Origin: an uncultured Eubacteriales bacterium
GTDB taxonomy: Bacteria > Bacillota > Clostridia > Oscillospirales > Acutalibacteraceae
Length of the DNA: 64,000 nucleotides
Reading direction: 5' to 3'
Assembly (NCBI GenBank): GCA_934692675.1
Contig: CAKUUD010000003.1
Span: forward strand, 62,001-126,000
The translations under genes and the position numbers were made by a program. Of the stretch, positions 1 through 9,110 are shown in pieces. The notes under the pieces are model-generated. The model did not search any database. It saw only the letters and a program-made list of their open reading frames with translations, and had not been told where the DNA came from. How positions within the stretch are numbered: position 1 is the stretch's first letter; every line of letters starts with the position of its first letter.

Positions 1-236
1 CTTGCCGAGTACATCATAACAAGCCCTATAACCAAAATAGTCAAAACCAAAAATAAAAATGGTAAGTCTATTCCGGATTTTATGGAAATAATTTTTATGT
101 CAGAAATAATTTCCTTAAAGCTCTTTCGTGATTTTTTAGAAGCTTTTTTTGAATGATTTTCGCTTTTATTTTCCTCTTGGTGCATTTGATTTTTTTCTTT
201 CAAATTTTTTCGTGACCGTAATCGTTTTGCTCTCAT
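1..236 (-). CDS. ftsW: FtsW/RodA/SpoVE-family glycosyltransferase, N-terminal part only
   Basis: This is the first 78 codons of a SEDS-family protein, cut by the left window edge. Reading the minus strand, the ATG at 234-236 follows a GGAGG at 250-254. The first about 50 residues are a basic, polar cytoplasmic tail, followed by GIDLPFLFLVLTILVIGLVM and then MYSAS, the conserved start of the first membrane helix in FtsW/RodA/SpoVE. The family polymerises lipid II glycan strands together with a class B penicillin-binding protein. It lies 36 bp downstream of mraY and in line with the transpeptidase gene, so the three probably form one envelope-synthesis operon. FtsW is preferred over RodA because of the mraY neighbour; SpoVE is also possible. 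Confidence 0.8.
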   Translation of the reverse strand, partial: MRAKRLRSRKNLKEKNQMHQEENKSENHSKKASKKSRKSFKEIISDIKIISIKSGIDLPFLFLVLTILVIGLVMMYSA

Positions 237-272
237 TGAGGTTTGATTTCCTCCTTAAGTCGTTAATTTATT

Positions 273-1316
273 TTACATGCCGTATATTACCATGAGTGTT
301 GACAAAATCCCAAGGATTACTGTTGCGGTGCTGAAAACCGCGCATATTTTTACTTCGTCCCAGCCACACATTTCAAAATGGTGGTGAAGAGGGCTCATTT
401 TGAAAAGCCTTTTTCCGTGCGTAAATTTAAAGTACAAAACTTGAATAATAACCGAAAACATCTCGGCGATATAAACAAAACTTAGTACTATAAGAGGAAT
501 ATAAAGATTTGCCCCCATAAATAATGCGCAAACCATTCCGCCCAAGAATAGGGAACCTGTATCGCCCATAAATACTTTTGCCGGATGGAAGTTCCAGAAT
601 AAGAATCCCAAGCATCCTCCTGCAAGAGCCGCAGCTTCAATGCTTAACCCGGACATTCCCAGGACATTTAAAATCACCATTGCAAAAAGTGCCGCGAAAA
701 ATGTTACCGAAGTGCATAGACCGTCGATTCCATCGGTCAAATTGGCTGCATTTACGATTCCTACTACGATAATGGCAAAAATTAACCAGTAGAAAATTCC
801 TAAATCGACGCTCCCCATGAAAGGTATCTTAACAGTAGTTAAAACCGGTCCGCCGAAAGATTTATTTACAGCGTGAAGCACCAAAAAGTAACATCCAACT
901 ATCCCAAATTGTAAAATCAGTTTTTGCTTTGGAGTTAGGCCTTTGTTCTGTTTTTTGCTTACTTTTACATAATCATCCATAAGTCCAACGACGCCATACG
1001 CCACCGCAAGTGCAAGACCTGCAAATATTTTTACAATCATGAGAGGAGTTTCTGTTGCGTTTACACCTGAAATTTCAGATATTTTATAATAAGCAGGTAC
1101 GCATATTACAGTAGAAATAACAATTCCTACGATAAACATTATTCCGCCCATTGTCGGTGTGCCTTGTTTGTTTTTGTGCCAAGAAGGTCCCACTTCCAAA
1201 ATTGTTTGACCGTATTTTAATTTGTGAAGAAAAGGAATTACAATTTTCCCCGAAAATAAAGTTATTAAGAAAGAGATAAATACAGCACTTAGAGCTGATA
1301 TAGCATAACTGTTCAT
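273..1316 (-). CDS. mraY: Phospho-N-acetylmuramoyl-pentapeptide transferase
   Basis: MraY transfers phospho-MurNAc-pentapeptide from UDP to undecaprenyl phosphate to make lipid I on the inner face of the membrane. The 347-residue product is a multi-helix membrane protein of normal family length. It contains the MraY signatures QGTPTMGG near residue 50, the DDYVK loop near residue 115, NLTDGIDGL near residue 192 and the HHHFE loop near residue 310. A GGAGG lies 12 nt before the ATG at 1316. It sits between the penicillin-binding protein gene upstream and ftsW downstream on the same strand, the usual dcw arrangement. Confidence 0.96.
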   Translation of the reverse strand: MNSYAISALSAVFISFLITLFSGKIVIPFLHKLKYGQTILEVGPSWHKNKQGTPTMGGIMFIVGIVISTVICVPAYYKISEISGVNATETPLMIVKIFAGLALAVAYGVVGLMDDYVKVSKKQNKGLTPKQKLILQFGIVGCYFLVLHAVNKSFGGPVLTTVKIPFMGSVDLGIFYWLIFAIIVVGIVNAANLTDGIDGLCTSVTFFAALFAMVILNVLGMSGLSIEAAALAGGCLGFLFWNFHPAKVFMGDTGSLFLGGMVCALFMGANLYIPLIVLSFVYIAEMFSVIIQVLYFKFTHGKRLFKMSPLHHHFEMCGWDEVKICAVFSTATVILGILSTLMVIYGM

Positions 1317-1416
1317 GCGATTAACCGCCTCCGTATTATTATTTTTTCCGATATATGAATGAATTATGTTATAAATTATATATCATTTTATGAATTATTC
1401 CAAATATATAATTTTT

Positions 1417-3648
1417 TTAAGTTACTTTATCTTCGTGGATAAATCCTACATTGATTGTTGTTCCCGGACTGACTTCCGTTCCTTCCGGTACGCTTTGAGT
1501 CGAGGATACCACTCCAGCTTCCGATAGGTTGGAGCCTGATATTTTGATATTCAAATTAAATGCAAGCGCTGTTTTTGTCGCCTCAAGAACCGACATTCCG
1601 ATGAGCTTTGGAACTTTCACTGATGTATTTCTGCTTTCGCTGTCGGTATATAAAACTATATTCCCGCCTTGAGAAATTTGCTCTGATGGCTGCGGAATTT
1701 GTGCGATTACATTTTCGCCTTCGCCGATAATTACCGGTCTTAAAGACATGCTTGCTGCTGTTGATTTTGCTTCGCCCACTGATTTACCAATAAGTTCCGG
1801 AGTCTTATTTTCAAATTGTTTTTTCTCTTCTTCGGTGTATATTTTTTCGATTCCCATGTAAGGCAGGATATCTTGCATGGCTTTTGCAAATACAGGAGCA
1901 GCTACGGCGCTTCCGTAATAATACTCGCCTTTAGGTGTGTCGAAAAATACAAGCATTGCGATTTTCGGATCGTCCGCCGGAGCAAATCCGCAGAATGAAG
2001 ATATGTAATCTTTTTGCCCTGGAGTGCTCAAACCTATTTTTTCCGAAGTACCTGTTTTTCCTGCTACTCGGTATCCTGGTACATAAGCATTTTTTGCAGC
2101 TCCGTGAACTGCATTTTCATATAGCATAGAAGTTACTCTCTTAGCGGTTTGCTCTGAAATTACCTTTCTTTTTACAATAGGATCTATCGTTTTAACAATG
2201 TTTCCGTTTTCATCCAGTATTTCCTTTACAACATGTGGCTGAACCAAATTTCCGCCGTTTGCAATTGTTGCCGCGGCTGTTATCATTTGTATCGGTGTGA
2301 TACCGAAATTTTGCCCCATGGATGCAACCGCAAGGTCAGTGAGCGTCATGCTTCCGTCTGCGTGGAAGAATAAGTCGCTCGATTCACCTGGTAAATCTAT
2401 CCCTGTTTTGTTGTGGAATCCAAACGCTTTATAAAAATTAAAGAAATTTTCGGTGCCGATTCTTTGACCCAACATAATGAAAGCAGGGTTGCAAGAATGG
2501 CAAAGTGCTTCAACAAAATTTTGCGTTCCGTGTCCGCCTCTCTTATGGCATCCGATAGGCTTTGCGCCTTCACACGGCTTGAATGACCCGTTACATGTAA
2601 AAGTTGATTTCTCGTTAACGACATCAAGTTCCAAGCCCATCGAGGCTGTCACCATTTTGAATACAGAGCCCGGATAATATGTATCACTCACGGCTTTGTT
2701 TCGCCATTGTTTGCTTAGTGCTTCAGCTTTTGCTTTGGGCTTTTCTTCGTCGCTCAGTGAATTTACCCTGGCTTCTTCTTCGGGATCGGCTATTTTAAAC
2801 GGCTCGTTCGGGTCAAAGTCTCCTTTTACTGCCATTCCTAATATTTCGCCGGTTTTCACGTCCATAGCAATTGCCGCCGCACGATTTTTTACCTTGTGAT
2901 TTATTACGCCCTCTTCAAGATTTTTCTCCATAAGGTGTTGAATTGTTTCATCTATGCAAAGTTTAAGGCTGCTGCCGGGCTTTGCGGAAATTAATTGCTC
3001 GTAATCAAACGGCATTTCAGTTCCCACTGCATTTTTAGCGGTTACAATTCTTCCCGGTTCGCCTTTAAGAACTTTTTCGTAATACGCTTCAATTCCTGCA
3101 AGCCCTTGGCTGTCCGCGCCTGTAAATCCTAAAACAGGAGCAGCGAATTTTCCATATGGATAATACCTTTTATAATCTTCGATAAGCCTTATCCCGCTCG
3201 AAATTTTATGAAGATTTTTAAATTCTATTATTTTATCTTTTATTTCGCTGTCTACTTTTTTCTTTATTATAGTATAGCAAGATTTTTTATTCGAAAGCTC
3301 TCTTAGCTTTTCCTTATCCATGTCCAGGATTTCGCTAAGGCCGCTGCAAATTATTTCTTTTTTTTCATCAGAATTTATGTACGCAGGCTCCAGTACCACG
3401 TTCCAAACTGTTGCACTTTGGGCAAGAGGTTTCATATTCCTATCAAAAATAGTTCCTCGTCTGGCGCTGATTTTTGTGTCCGCTAGTTGTTGCTCCGACG
3501 CCATCCTTTGTAAAAAATCACCCTGGCATATCTGCAAAGCGATTAATCTTATTACCAAAAGAGAAAATCCTCCGAATACCAATATCGCCAGCACCACGAG
3601 CGATCTTCTCCACATTCTTATAGTAGTTCCTTTAGCCAAATTTTTCAC
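1417..3648 (-). CDS. Class B penicillin-binding protein with PASTA repeats (SpoVD/FtsI type)
   Basis: This is a peptidoglycan D,D-transpeptidase of 743 residues. A single N-terminal membrane helix spans about residues 16-38, followed by the class B dimerisation domain, which includes SARRGTIFDRN. The catalytic domain has the active-site SVFK (Ser328, Lys331), SCN at 385-387 and KTGT at 531-534. Two PASTA domains follow at about 605-675 and 678-740. Family knowledge: SpoVD and the PASTA-bearing division transpeptidases share this architecture and work with a SEDS partner, consistent with the downstream mraY and ftsW. Whether it serves division, sporulation or both cannot be told from sequence, so no symbol is given. 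Confidence 0.92.
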   Translation of the reverse strand: MKNLAKGTTIRMWRRSLVVLAILVFGGFSLLVIRLIALQICQGDFLQRMASEQQLADTKISARRGTIFDRNMKPLAQSATVWNVVLEPAYINSDEKKEIICSGLSEILDMDKEKLRELSNKKSCYTIIKKKVDSEIKDKIIEFKNLHKISSGIRLIEDYKRYYPYGKFAAPVLGFTGADSQGLAGIEAYYEKVLKGEPGRIVTAKNAVGTEMPFDYEQLISAKPGSSLKLCIDETIQHLMEKNLEEGVINHKVKNRAAAIAMDVKTGEILGMAVKGDFDPNEPFKIADPEEEARVNSLSDEEKPKAKAEALSKQWRNKAVSDTYYPGSVFKMVTASMGLELDVVNEKSTFTCNGSFKPCEGAKPIGCHKRGGHGTQNFVEALCHSCNPAFIMLGQRIGTENFFNFYKAFGFHNKTGIDLPGESSDLFFHADGSMTLTDLAVASMGQNFGITPIQMITAAATIANGGNLVQPHVVKEILDENGNIVKTIDPIVKRKVISEQTAKRVTSMLYENAVHGAAKNAYVPGYRVAGKTGTSEKIGLSTPGQKDYISSFCGFAPADDPKIAMLVFFDTPKGEYYYGSAVAAPVFAKAMQDILPYMGIEKIYTEEEKKQFENKTPELIGKSVGEAKSTAASMSLRPVIIGEGENVIAQIPQPSEQISQGGNIVLYTDSESRNTSVKVPKLIGMSVLEATKTALAFNLNIKISGSNLSEAGVVSSTQSVPEGTEVSPGTTINVGFIHEDKVT

Positions 3649-3835
3649 ACCCCATAAATTTTGAGTTGTCTGCCTTTTTATAAAATATACTATATTTTAT
3701 TTTAATACTTATTTACGTTTTAAACAAGTTATTACTCTTATCAAATTATAAAATATTTGTTTTGAAAAAATTTTTTATAAAATTTGGATTTTAAAATATT
3801 GCCGGCAAGACATATTTTGTAATTAATATATTTTC

Positions 3836-3864
3836 TTGACAGAATCGATTAAAAATGGTAAAAT
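3836..3864 (+). promoter_or_regulatory. Sigma-A-type promoter for the str operon
   Basis: TTGACA at 3836-3841 is followed by a 17-bp spacer and TAAAAT at 3859-3864, with an extended -10 TGG immediately before it. It precedes rpsL by about 55 bp. The 3665-3835 stretch upstream is AT-rich, divergent from the penicillin-binding protein gene, and shows no gene. Confidence 0.8.
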
Positions 3865-3918
3865 AAGTCGTTGCATAATCCCGTTATGCATCAACAATTT
3901 ATACATAGGAGGTGTAAT

Positions 3919-4347
3919 ATGCCAACATTTAACCAATTGGTCCGCAAAGGAAGAAAAAGCCATGAAAGAAAAGCTAAGGCTCCTGCGCTTTTAAAAGGCT
4001 GGAACTCTAAAAAAAGAGAAGCTATAGATCAAACTTCTCCGCAAAAGAGAGGCGTTTGTACAGCTGTTAAAACCGCTACTCCTAAGAAACCTAACTCGGC
4101 TCTTAGAAAAATCGCCAGGGTTCGTCTTTCAAATGGTTTAGAAGTAACTTCTTACATTCCAGGAATCGGACACAATTTACAAGAACACAGTGTCGTTCTT
4201 ATCCGTGGCGGACGTGTTAAGGACTTACCTGGTGTGCGTTATCACATCATAAGAGGTACCCTTGACGCTCAAGGCGTTGCAAAACGTATGCAAGCTCGTT
4301 CGAAGTACGGAGCAAAACGTCCTAAAGCAGGCGCAGCCAAGAAATAG
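3919..4347 (+). CDS. rpsL: 30S ribosomal protein S12
   Basis: S12 forms part of the decoding centre of the small subunit. The 142-residue product starts MPTFNQLVRKGR and carries the conserved TPKKPNSALRK and PGIGHNLQEHS stretches, the region of streptomycin-resistance substitutions. The start at 3919 is chosen because AGGAGG lies directly upstream; an in-frame ATG at 3871 would add 16 residues that are not part of S12. First gene of the str operon here; rpoB/rpoC do not precede it in this window. Confidence 0.97.
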   Translation: MPTFNQLVRKGRKSHERKAKAPALLKGWNSKKREAIDQTSPQKRGVCTAVKTATPKKPNSALRKIARVRLSNGLEVTSYIPGIGHNLQEHSVVLIRGGRVKDLPGVRYHIIRGTLDAQGVAKRMQARSKYGAKRPKAGAAKK

Positions 4348-4487
4348 GACTTTAAGAAAAAATGATAGCTTTGCATTTAAGTACAATGCAGAAGCGTTTT
4401 ATATATAAAATGCCTCTGTATTGGCCGGCGGAAGCTAAACTACTTTCGAGTACCTATGATATCATTATTGTGAAGGAGGGAAGAAAC

Positions 4488-4958
4488 GTGCCAAGAAGAG
4501 GTTCGGTTCCCAAACGTGATGTTTTACAAGACCCCTTGTATAACTCTAAATTAGTTACCCGTCTTATCAATAATATTATGATAGACGGAAAAAGAGGTGT
4601 TGCTCAAAGGATAGTCTATAAAGCATTTGAAATAATTCAGACTAAAACCGGAAGAGAAGCACTTGAAGTTTTTGAACAAGCTATGGAAAACATAATGCCT
4701 ACACTTGAAGTTAAAGCCAGACGTGTCGGAGGAGCTACTTATCAAGTTCCTATCGAAGTAAGAGCTGACAGAAGACAAACTTTAGGTTTAAGATGGCTCA
4801 CAAGATACTCCAGACTTCGTTCAGAAAGAACAATGGTAGAAAGACTTGCTGGGGAAATTTTAGACGCTATCAATGAGTCCGGAGCAGCAGTTAAAAAACG
4901 CGAAGATACTCATAAGATGGCGGAAGCAAACAAAGCATTCGCTCACTACAGATGGTAG
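4488..4958 (+). CDS. rpsG: 30S ribosomal protein S7
   Basis: S7 nucleates assembly of the 30S head and contacts the 16S rRNA 3' domain. The GTG at 4488, preceded by GAAGGAGGG, gives 156 residues, exactly the usual length, beginning PRRGSVPKRDVL. Reading from an in-frame ATG at 4362 would add 42 unrelated residues. The 140-bp gap after rpsL is longer than usual for this operon; in it I see only a small GCATT/AATGC inverted repeat. Confidence 0.97.
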   Translation: MPRRGSVPKRDVLQDPLYNSKLVTRLINNIMIDGKRGVAQRIVYKAFEIIQTKTGREALEVFEQAMENIMPTLEVKARRVGGATYQVPIEVRADRRQTLGLRWLTRYSRLRSERTMVERLAGEILDAINESGAAVKKREDTHKMAEANKAFAHYRW

Positions 4959-4971
4959 GAGGTGTGTTTTG

Positions 4972-5241
4972 GTGCGCTATATTTCTTTGATTATCTCAGT
5001 TTTAAATGTGGTGCTTGCAAATTGTAATTATGCGCACAGAATTGACATCAAAGCAAATGACCCCAAAGTTCTTAACTCTACTATTATTGATGTGAGAAAT
5101 AATATAGAGAATAGTTTACGTGCAGGAAAAGTCTTAAAGCTTGACGAAAGCCTCAAACGATTTTTTAATCGTGATGAAGTTATAATGGTTTTAAACTCGC
5201 TTGATGTGGATCGTGAAGAATTTAATGATTTTTTAGATTAA
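4972..5241 (+). CDS. Unknown 89-residue protein within the str operon
   Basis: I do not recognise this protein. It starts at a GTG at 4972, 8 nt after an AGGAGGT that overlaps the rpsG stop, so it is translationally linked to rpsG. The first 18 residues are hydrophobic (ISLIISVLNVVLANC), like a signal peptide or membrane anchor. The rest is acidic and polar, with DESLKRFFNRDEVIMVLNSL near residues 58-77. It lies between rpsG and fusA, which are normally adjacent, and is followed by fusA after 42 bp. The strong ribosome-binding site and position argue it is real; function unknown. Confidence 0.7.
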   Translation: MRYISLIISVLNVVLANCNYAHRIDIKANDPKVLNSTIIDVRNNIENSLRAGKVLKLDESLKRFFNRDEVIMVLNSLDVDREEFNDFLD

Positions 5242-5283
5242 TTATGCACATAATAAATAATACAGATAGAAAAGGAGGATATT

Positions 5284-7359
5284 ATGCCCAGAAAAGTGTC
5301 ATTGGAAATGACTCGCAACATTGGAATTATGGCTCATATTGACGCCGGTAAAACAACGACTACCGAACGTATTCTTTATTACACCGGTATAAACCATAAG
5401 ATAGGCGAAACTCACGACGGAGCTGCTACTATGGACTGGATGGTTCAAGAACAAGAACGCGGAATCACAATTACTTCTGCTGCAACAACTTGTTTTTGGC
5501 ATAATCATCGTATAAATATAATCGACACTCCGGGTCACGTTGATTTTACTGTTGAAGTTGAACGTTCACTCAGAGTTTTGGATGGTTCCGTTACTGTTCT
5601 TTGCGCAAAAGGCGGGGTTGAACCTCAATCAGAAACAGTATGGCGTCAAGCTGATAAATACGGCGTACCCAGAATGGCTTATGTTAACAAAATGGACATA
5701 ATGGGCGCAGACTTTTACAATGTTGTAAAAATGATGAAAGAACGCCTTAATTGTAACGCTGTACCGATTCAATTGCCTATCGGTTCAGAAGATACATTCA
5801 AAGGAATTATAGACTTAGTTGAAATGAAAGCTTACGTCTACTATGATGATCTCGGAAAAGACATCAGAGTAGAAGAAATCCCTGAAGATATGAAAGAATT
5901 AGCTGAAACATATCACTCAGAGATGCTCGAACACGTCGCTGAAGCTGACGACGAGATAATGGAAAAATATCTTGAAGGTGAAGAAATCACAATAGACGAA
6001 ATCAAAAAGTGCATAAGAAAGGCAACCATCGACAATACAATGGTTCCTGTAACTTGTGGTACATCCTACAGAAATAAGGGCGTACAAAAACTTTTGGATG
6101 CAATCGTAGATTACATGCCTTCACCTATAGACGTACCTCCGATTAAGGGTGTAAACCCTGATACAGACGAAGAAGTTGAACGTCCATCTTCTGACGAAGA
6201 ACCGTTTGCAGCTCTTGCATTTAAGATTGCAACCGACCCATTCGTAGGAAAACTTTGCTTCTTCAGAGTATATTCAGGTACTATCGAAGCAGGTTCAACT
6301 GTTTATAACTCCACAAAAGATAACAAAGAAAGACTCGGAAGAATTCTTCAAATGCATTCAAATCACAGACAGGACATCGAAAAAGTTTATGCAGGTGATA
6401 TCGCTGCTGCAGTAGGACTTAAAAATACTACAACAGGTGACACCCTTTGTGATGAAAGACATCCTGTAATCCTTGAATCCATGGAATTCCCGGATCCTGT
6501 TATCAGAGTTGCTATTGAACCTAAAACAAAAGCCGGACAAGAAAAAATGGGCTTGGCACTCGCTAAATTAGCTGAAGAAGATCCAACTTTTAAAGCTTAT
6601 ACAGACGAAGAAACAGGTCAAACAATCATTGCCGGAATGGGTGAACTTCACCTTGAAATCATCGTAGACAGACTTTTACGTGAATTCAAAGTAGAAGCAA
6701 CCGTCGGTAATCCTCAAGTTGCATATAAAGAAACAATCCGCAAAACTGCAGATGTTGAAGAAAAATATGCAAGACAATCCGGTGGACGTGGACAATATGG
6801 TCACGTTAAAATCAAAGTTGAGCCGAATCCAACCAAAGGCTACGAATTCGTTAACGAAATCGTTGGGGGAGCTATCCCGAAAGAATATATCCCTGCGGTT
6901 GATAACGGTATACAAGGCGCTATGCTTTCTGGTGTACTCGCAGGCTATAATGTTGTTGACGTAAAAGTTACACTTTATGATGGTTCATATCACGAAGTTG
7001 ACTCATCTGAAATGGCATTTAAAATTGCCGGTTCTATGGCGTTTAAATCAGCTATGAAACAAGCTGACCCGGTTCTCTTAGAGCCTATCATGAAAGTTAC
7101 GGTTATTGTTCCTGAAGAATACATGGGCGACGTTATTGGTGATATCAACTCTCGTCGTGGTATGATTCAAGGAATGGAAGCAATTTCCGGCGCTCAAAGA
7201 ATCAATGCAATGGTTCCGCTTTCCGAAATGTTCGGATACGCAACCGATATGCGTTCCACAACCCAAGGAAGAGGACAATACACAATGGAACCAAGCCACT
7301 ATGCCGAAGTTCCGAAATCTGTTTCAGAACAAATTATTGCCGCCAGAAAAAAAGATTAA
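5284..7359 (+). CDS. fusA: Elongation factor G
   Basis: EF-G is the GTPase that drives translocation of tRNA and mRNA on the ribosome. The 691-residue product has the full family length. G1 is AHIDAGKTTTTERIL near residue 17, the switch I end is RGITITSAATT, G3 is DTPGHVDF near 81 and G4 is NKMD near 136. The domain IV region with SGGRGQYGHVKI and the C-terminal domain V are complete. AAGGAGG precedes the ATG. Third core gene of the str operon. Confidence 0.98.
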   Translation: MPRKVSLEMTRNIGIMAHIDAGKTTTTERILYYTGINHKIGETHDGAATMDWMVQEQERGITITSAATTCFWHNHRINIIDTPGHVDFTVEVERSLRVLDGSVTVLCAKGGVEPQSETVWRQADKYGVPRMAYVNKMDIMGADFYNVVKMMKERLNCNAVPIQLPIGSEDTFKGIIDLVEMKAYVYYDDLGKDIRVEEIPEDMKELAETYHSEMLEHVAEADDEIMEKYLEGEEITIDEIKKCIRKATIDNTMVPVTCGTSYRNKGVQKLLDAIVDYMPSPIDVPPIKGVNPDTDEEVERPSSDEEPFAALAFKIATDPFVGKLCFFRVYSGTIEAGSTVYNSTKDNKERLGRILQMHSNHRQDIEKVYAGDIAAAVGLKNTTTGDTLCDERHPVILESMEFPDPVIRVAIEPKTKAGQEKMGLALAKLAEEDPTFKAYTDEETGQTIIAGMGELHLEIIVDRLLREFKVEATVGNPQVAYKETIRKTADVEEKYARQSGGRGQYGHVKIKVEPNPTKGYEFVNEIVGGAIPKEYIPAVDNGIQGAMLSGVLAGYNVVDVKVTLYDGSYHEVDSSEMAFKIAGSMAFKSAMKQADPVLLEPIMKVTVIVPEEYMGDVIGDINSRRGMIQGMEAISGAQRINAMVPLSEMFGYATDMRSTTQGRGQYTMEPSHYAEVPKSVSEQIIAARKKD

Positions 7360-7397
7360 TTTATTTTTAGTGAACTAAATTCACAATAATATTTTAG

Positions 7398-7426
7398 TTG
7401 ATTTTTTGGATAATAGTTGGTAAAAT
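7398..7426 (+). promoter_or_regulatory. Internal promoter between fusA and the leader/CxxC gene
   Basis: TTGATT at 7398-7403, a 17-bp spacer and TAAAAT at 7421-7426 with extended TGG. It lies just after fusA and 39 bp before the next ATG, so the small gene and possibly tuf can be transcribed independently of the upstream operon. Confidence 0.6.
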
Positions 7427-7464
7427 CCATATATAGCTTGATAATTAGTTTTGGAGGTTAGGGT

Positions 7465-7791
7465 ATGGACATTAAAGATTCAGGTCTTTGTGAAGATAGC
7501 CTTGAAAAAGTTTCCGGAGACGCCGATATGCCTCAGATTCTTGGCGGAAAGTCAGGGATTTGGAAGCCTGTATGTCCTTCTTGCGGAAAAGTAATGAAAG
7601 GTGGGGCAGACGTCATCAGAGTACAAGCTGATGGTTTTGATTCACCGTATTTTTGCACCGAGTGTGCCGAAAGTCTTCTTAATGGCGGTAAGGCCGTCAT
7701 TGACCCGGGCTATGAATCACATTACCAGAAATATGAAAAGTCCACCGACTCCAAAACAGGTAAAGTTATCTATGGCTGGAAAAAAATATAA
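7465..7791 (+). CDS. Small double-glycine-leader protein with paired CxxC motifs
   Basis: I cannot assign a function. The N-terminus (LCEDSLEKVSGD, and LGG at 26-28) resembles the leaders of class II bacteriocin precursors. The body has CPSCG near residue 37 and CTEC near residue 68, a spacing typical of a zinc ribbon or treble clef. The 108-residue protein ends in a basic tail, YGWKKI, and has no membrane segment. It is inserted between fusA and tuf with its own promoter and GGAGG. Two smaller proteins of the same design lie on the opposite strand just after tuf. Leader processing, zinc binding and export are inference. Confidence 0.75.
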   Translation: MDIKDSGLCEDSLEKVSGDADMPQILGGKSGIWKPVCPSCGKVMKGGADVIRVQADGFDSPYFCTECAESLLNGGKAVIDPGYESHYQKYEKSTDSKTGKVIYGWKKI

Positions 7792-7837
7792 GATTTTATA
7801 ATCATATATTAAAATTTATTTTTAGGGGGAAATTTAA

Positions 7838-9040
7838 ATGGCAAAAGCAAAATTTGAAAGAAATAAGCCACACGTAAACATTGGTACTATCGGTCACGTT
7901 GACCATGGTAAAACAACTCTTACAGCAGCTATCACAAAAGTTCTTAATCTCGAAGGCGACGCAGAATTCGTAGATTATGCAAACATCGATAAAGCTCCTG
8001 AAGAAAGAGAACGTGGAATTACAATCAATACTTCTCACGTTGAATATGAAACAGCAACTCGTCACTATGCACACGTTGACTGCCCAGGCCACGCTGACTA
8101 TGTTAAAAACATGATCACCGGTGCTGCTCAAATGGACGGTGCTATCCTCGTAGTTTCCGCTGCTGACGGTCCTATGCCTCAGACTCGTGAACACATCTTA
8201 CTTGCACGTCAGGTTGGCGTTCCAAGCATCGTAGTATTCATGAACAAAGTTGACCAAGTAGACGACGAAGAATTACTCGACCTCGTTGAAATGGAAGTTC
8301 GTGACCTCTTAACCGAATATGGTTTCCCGGGCGACGATACTCCTATCATCAAAGGTTCAGCTCTTAAAGTTCTTGAATCAACTTCAAAAGATCCAAGCGC
8401 TCCTGAATACAAATGCATTCTCGACCTCATGAAAGCTGTTGACGAATTCATCCCAACACCTGAAAGAAAAGCTGATCAACCGTTCTTAATGCCTGTTGAA
8501 GACGTATTTACAATCACAGGTCGTGGAACAGTTGCTACAGGTAGAGTAGAACGTGGACAACTCAAAATGAACGAAGAAGTTGAACTCGTAGGTCTTACCG
8601 AAGAAAAGAGAAAAGTTGTTGTAACAGGTATCGAAATGTTCAGAAAACTTCTCGATTACGCTGAAGCAGGAGACAACGTTGGTGTTCTTTTACGTGGTGT
8701 ACAAAGAGAAGACATTCAACGCGGTCAAGTTCTTGCTAAACCGGGAACAATACATCCTCATACAAAATTCAAAGGTCAAGTATATGTTCTTACAAAAGAT
8801 GAAGGCGGACGTCATACTCCATTCTTTAACAACTATCGTCCTCAATTCTATTTCAGAACAACTGACGTTACAGGTGTAATTTCTCTTCCAGAAGGAACCG
8901 AAATGTGCATGCCTGGAGATAACGTAGTAATGGATGTTGAACTCATTACTCCTATCGCTATCGAAGAAGGACTCCGTTTCGCTATCCGTGAAGGCGGACG
9001 TACAGTAGGATCCGGTGTTGTAACAGAAATTTTTGAATAA
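7838..9040 (+). CDS. tuf: Elongation factor Tu
   Basis: EF-Tu delivers aminoacyl-tRNA to the ribosome. The 400-residue product has G1 GHVDHGKTT at about 19-27, RGITINTSHVEY, G3 DCPGHADY, G4 NKVD and both C-terminal beta-barrel domains through the terminal EGGRTVGSGVV. AGGGGGA precedes the ATG. It closes the str block and is followed by a strong terminator; the S10 ribosomal operon does not follow here. Confidence 0.98.
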   Translation: MAKAKFERNKPHVNIGTIGHVDHGKTTLTAAITKVLNLEGDAEFVDYANIDKAPEERERGITINTSHVEYETATRHYAHVDCPGHADYVKNMITGAAQMDGAILVVSAADGPMPQTREHILLARQVGVPSIVVFMNKVDQVDDEELLDLVEMEVRDLLTEYGFPGDDTPIIKGSALKVLESTSKDPSAPEYKCILDLMKAVDEFIPTPERKADQPFLMPVEDVFTITGRGTVATGRVERGQLKMNEEVELVGLTEEKRKVVVTGIEMFRKLLDYAEAGDNVGVLLRGVQREDIQRGQVLAKPGTIHPHTKFKGQVYVLTKDEGGRHTPFFNNYRPQFYFRTTDVTGVISLPEGTEMCMPGDNVVMDVELITPIAIEEGLRFAIREGGRTVGSGVVTEIFE

Positions 9041-9060
9041 TAGATATTCAAAATAAATTA

Positions 9061-9093
9061 AACCTACCTGATTAATTTCAGGTAGGTTTTTTA
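9061..9093 (+). terminator. Terminator of the str operon
   Basis: A perfect 11-bp stem (AACCTACCTGA at 9061-9071 with TCAGGTAGGTT at 9078-9088) with a 6-nt loop and a run of T, 20 bp after the tuf stop. Confidence 0.9.
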
Positions 9094-9110
9094 TAAAATT
9101 ATTTATAAAA

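Noticed and set aside
1320..1416. Terminator or regulatory RNA between the penicillin-binding protein gene and mraY.
   Set aside because: The 100-bp gap is AT-rich with no convincing hairpin or promoter that I could define.
3871..3918. Upstream in-frame start for rpsL (16 extra residues).
   Set aside because: The AGGAGG at about 3907-3912 and the universal S12 N-terminus place the start at 3919.
7802..8194. A 130-residue reverse-strand frame opposite tuf, and many other long antisense frames within fusA, pnp, pckG and others.
   Set aside because: They lie wholly inside conserved genes and their compositions (runs of Phe, Cys, Ser) are those of antisense shadows.
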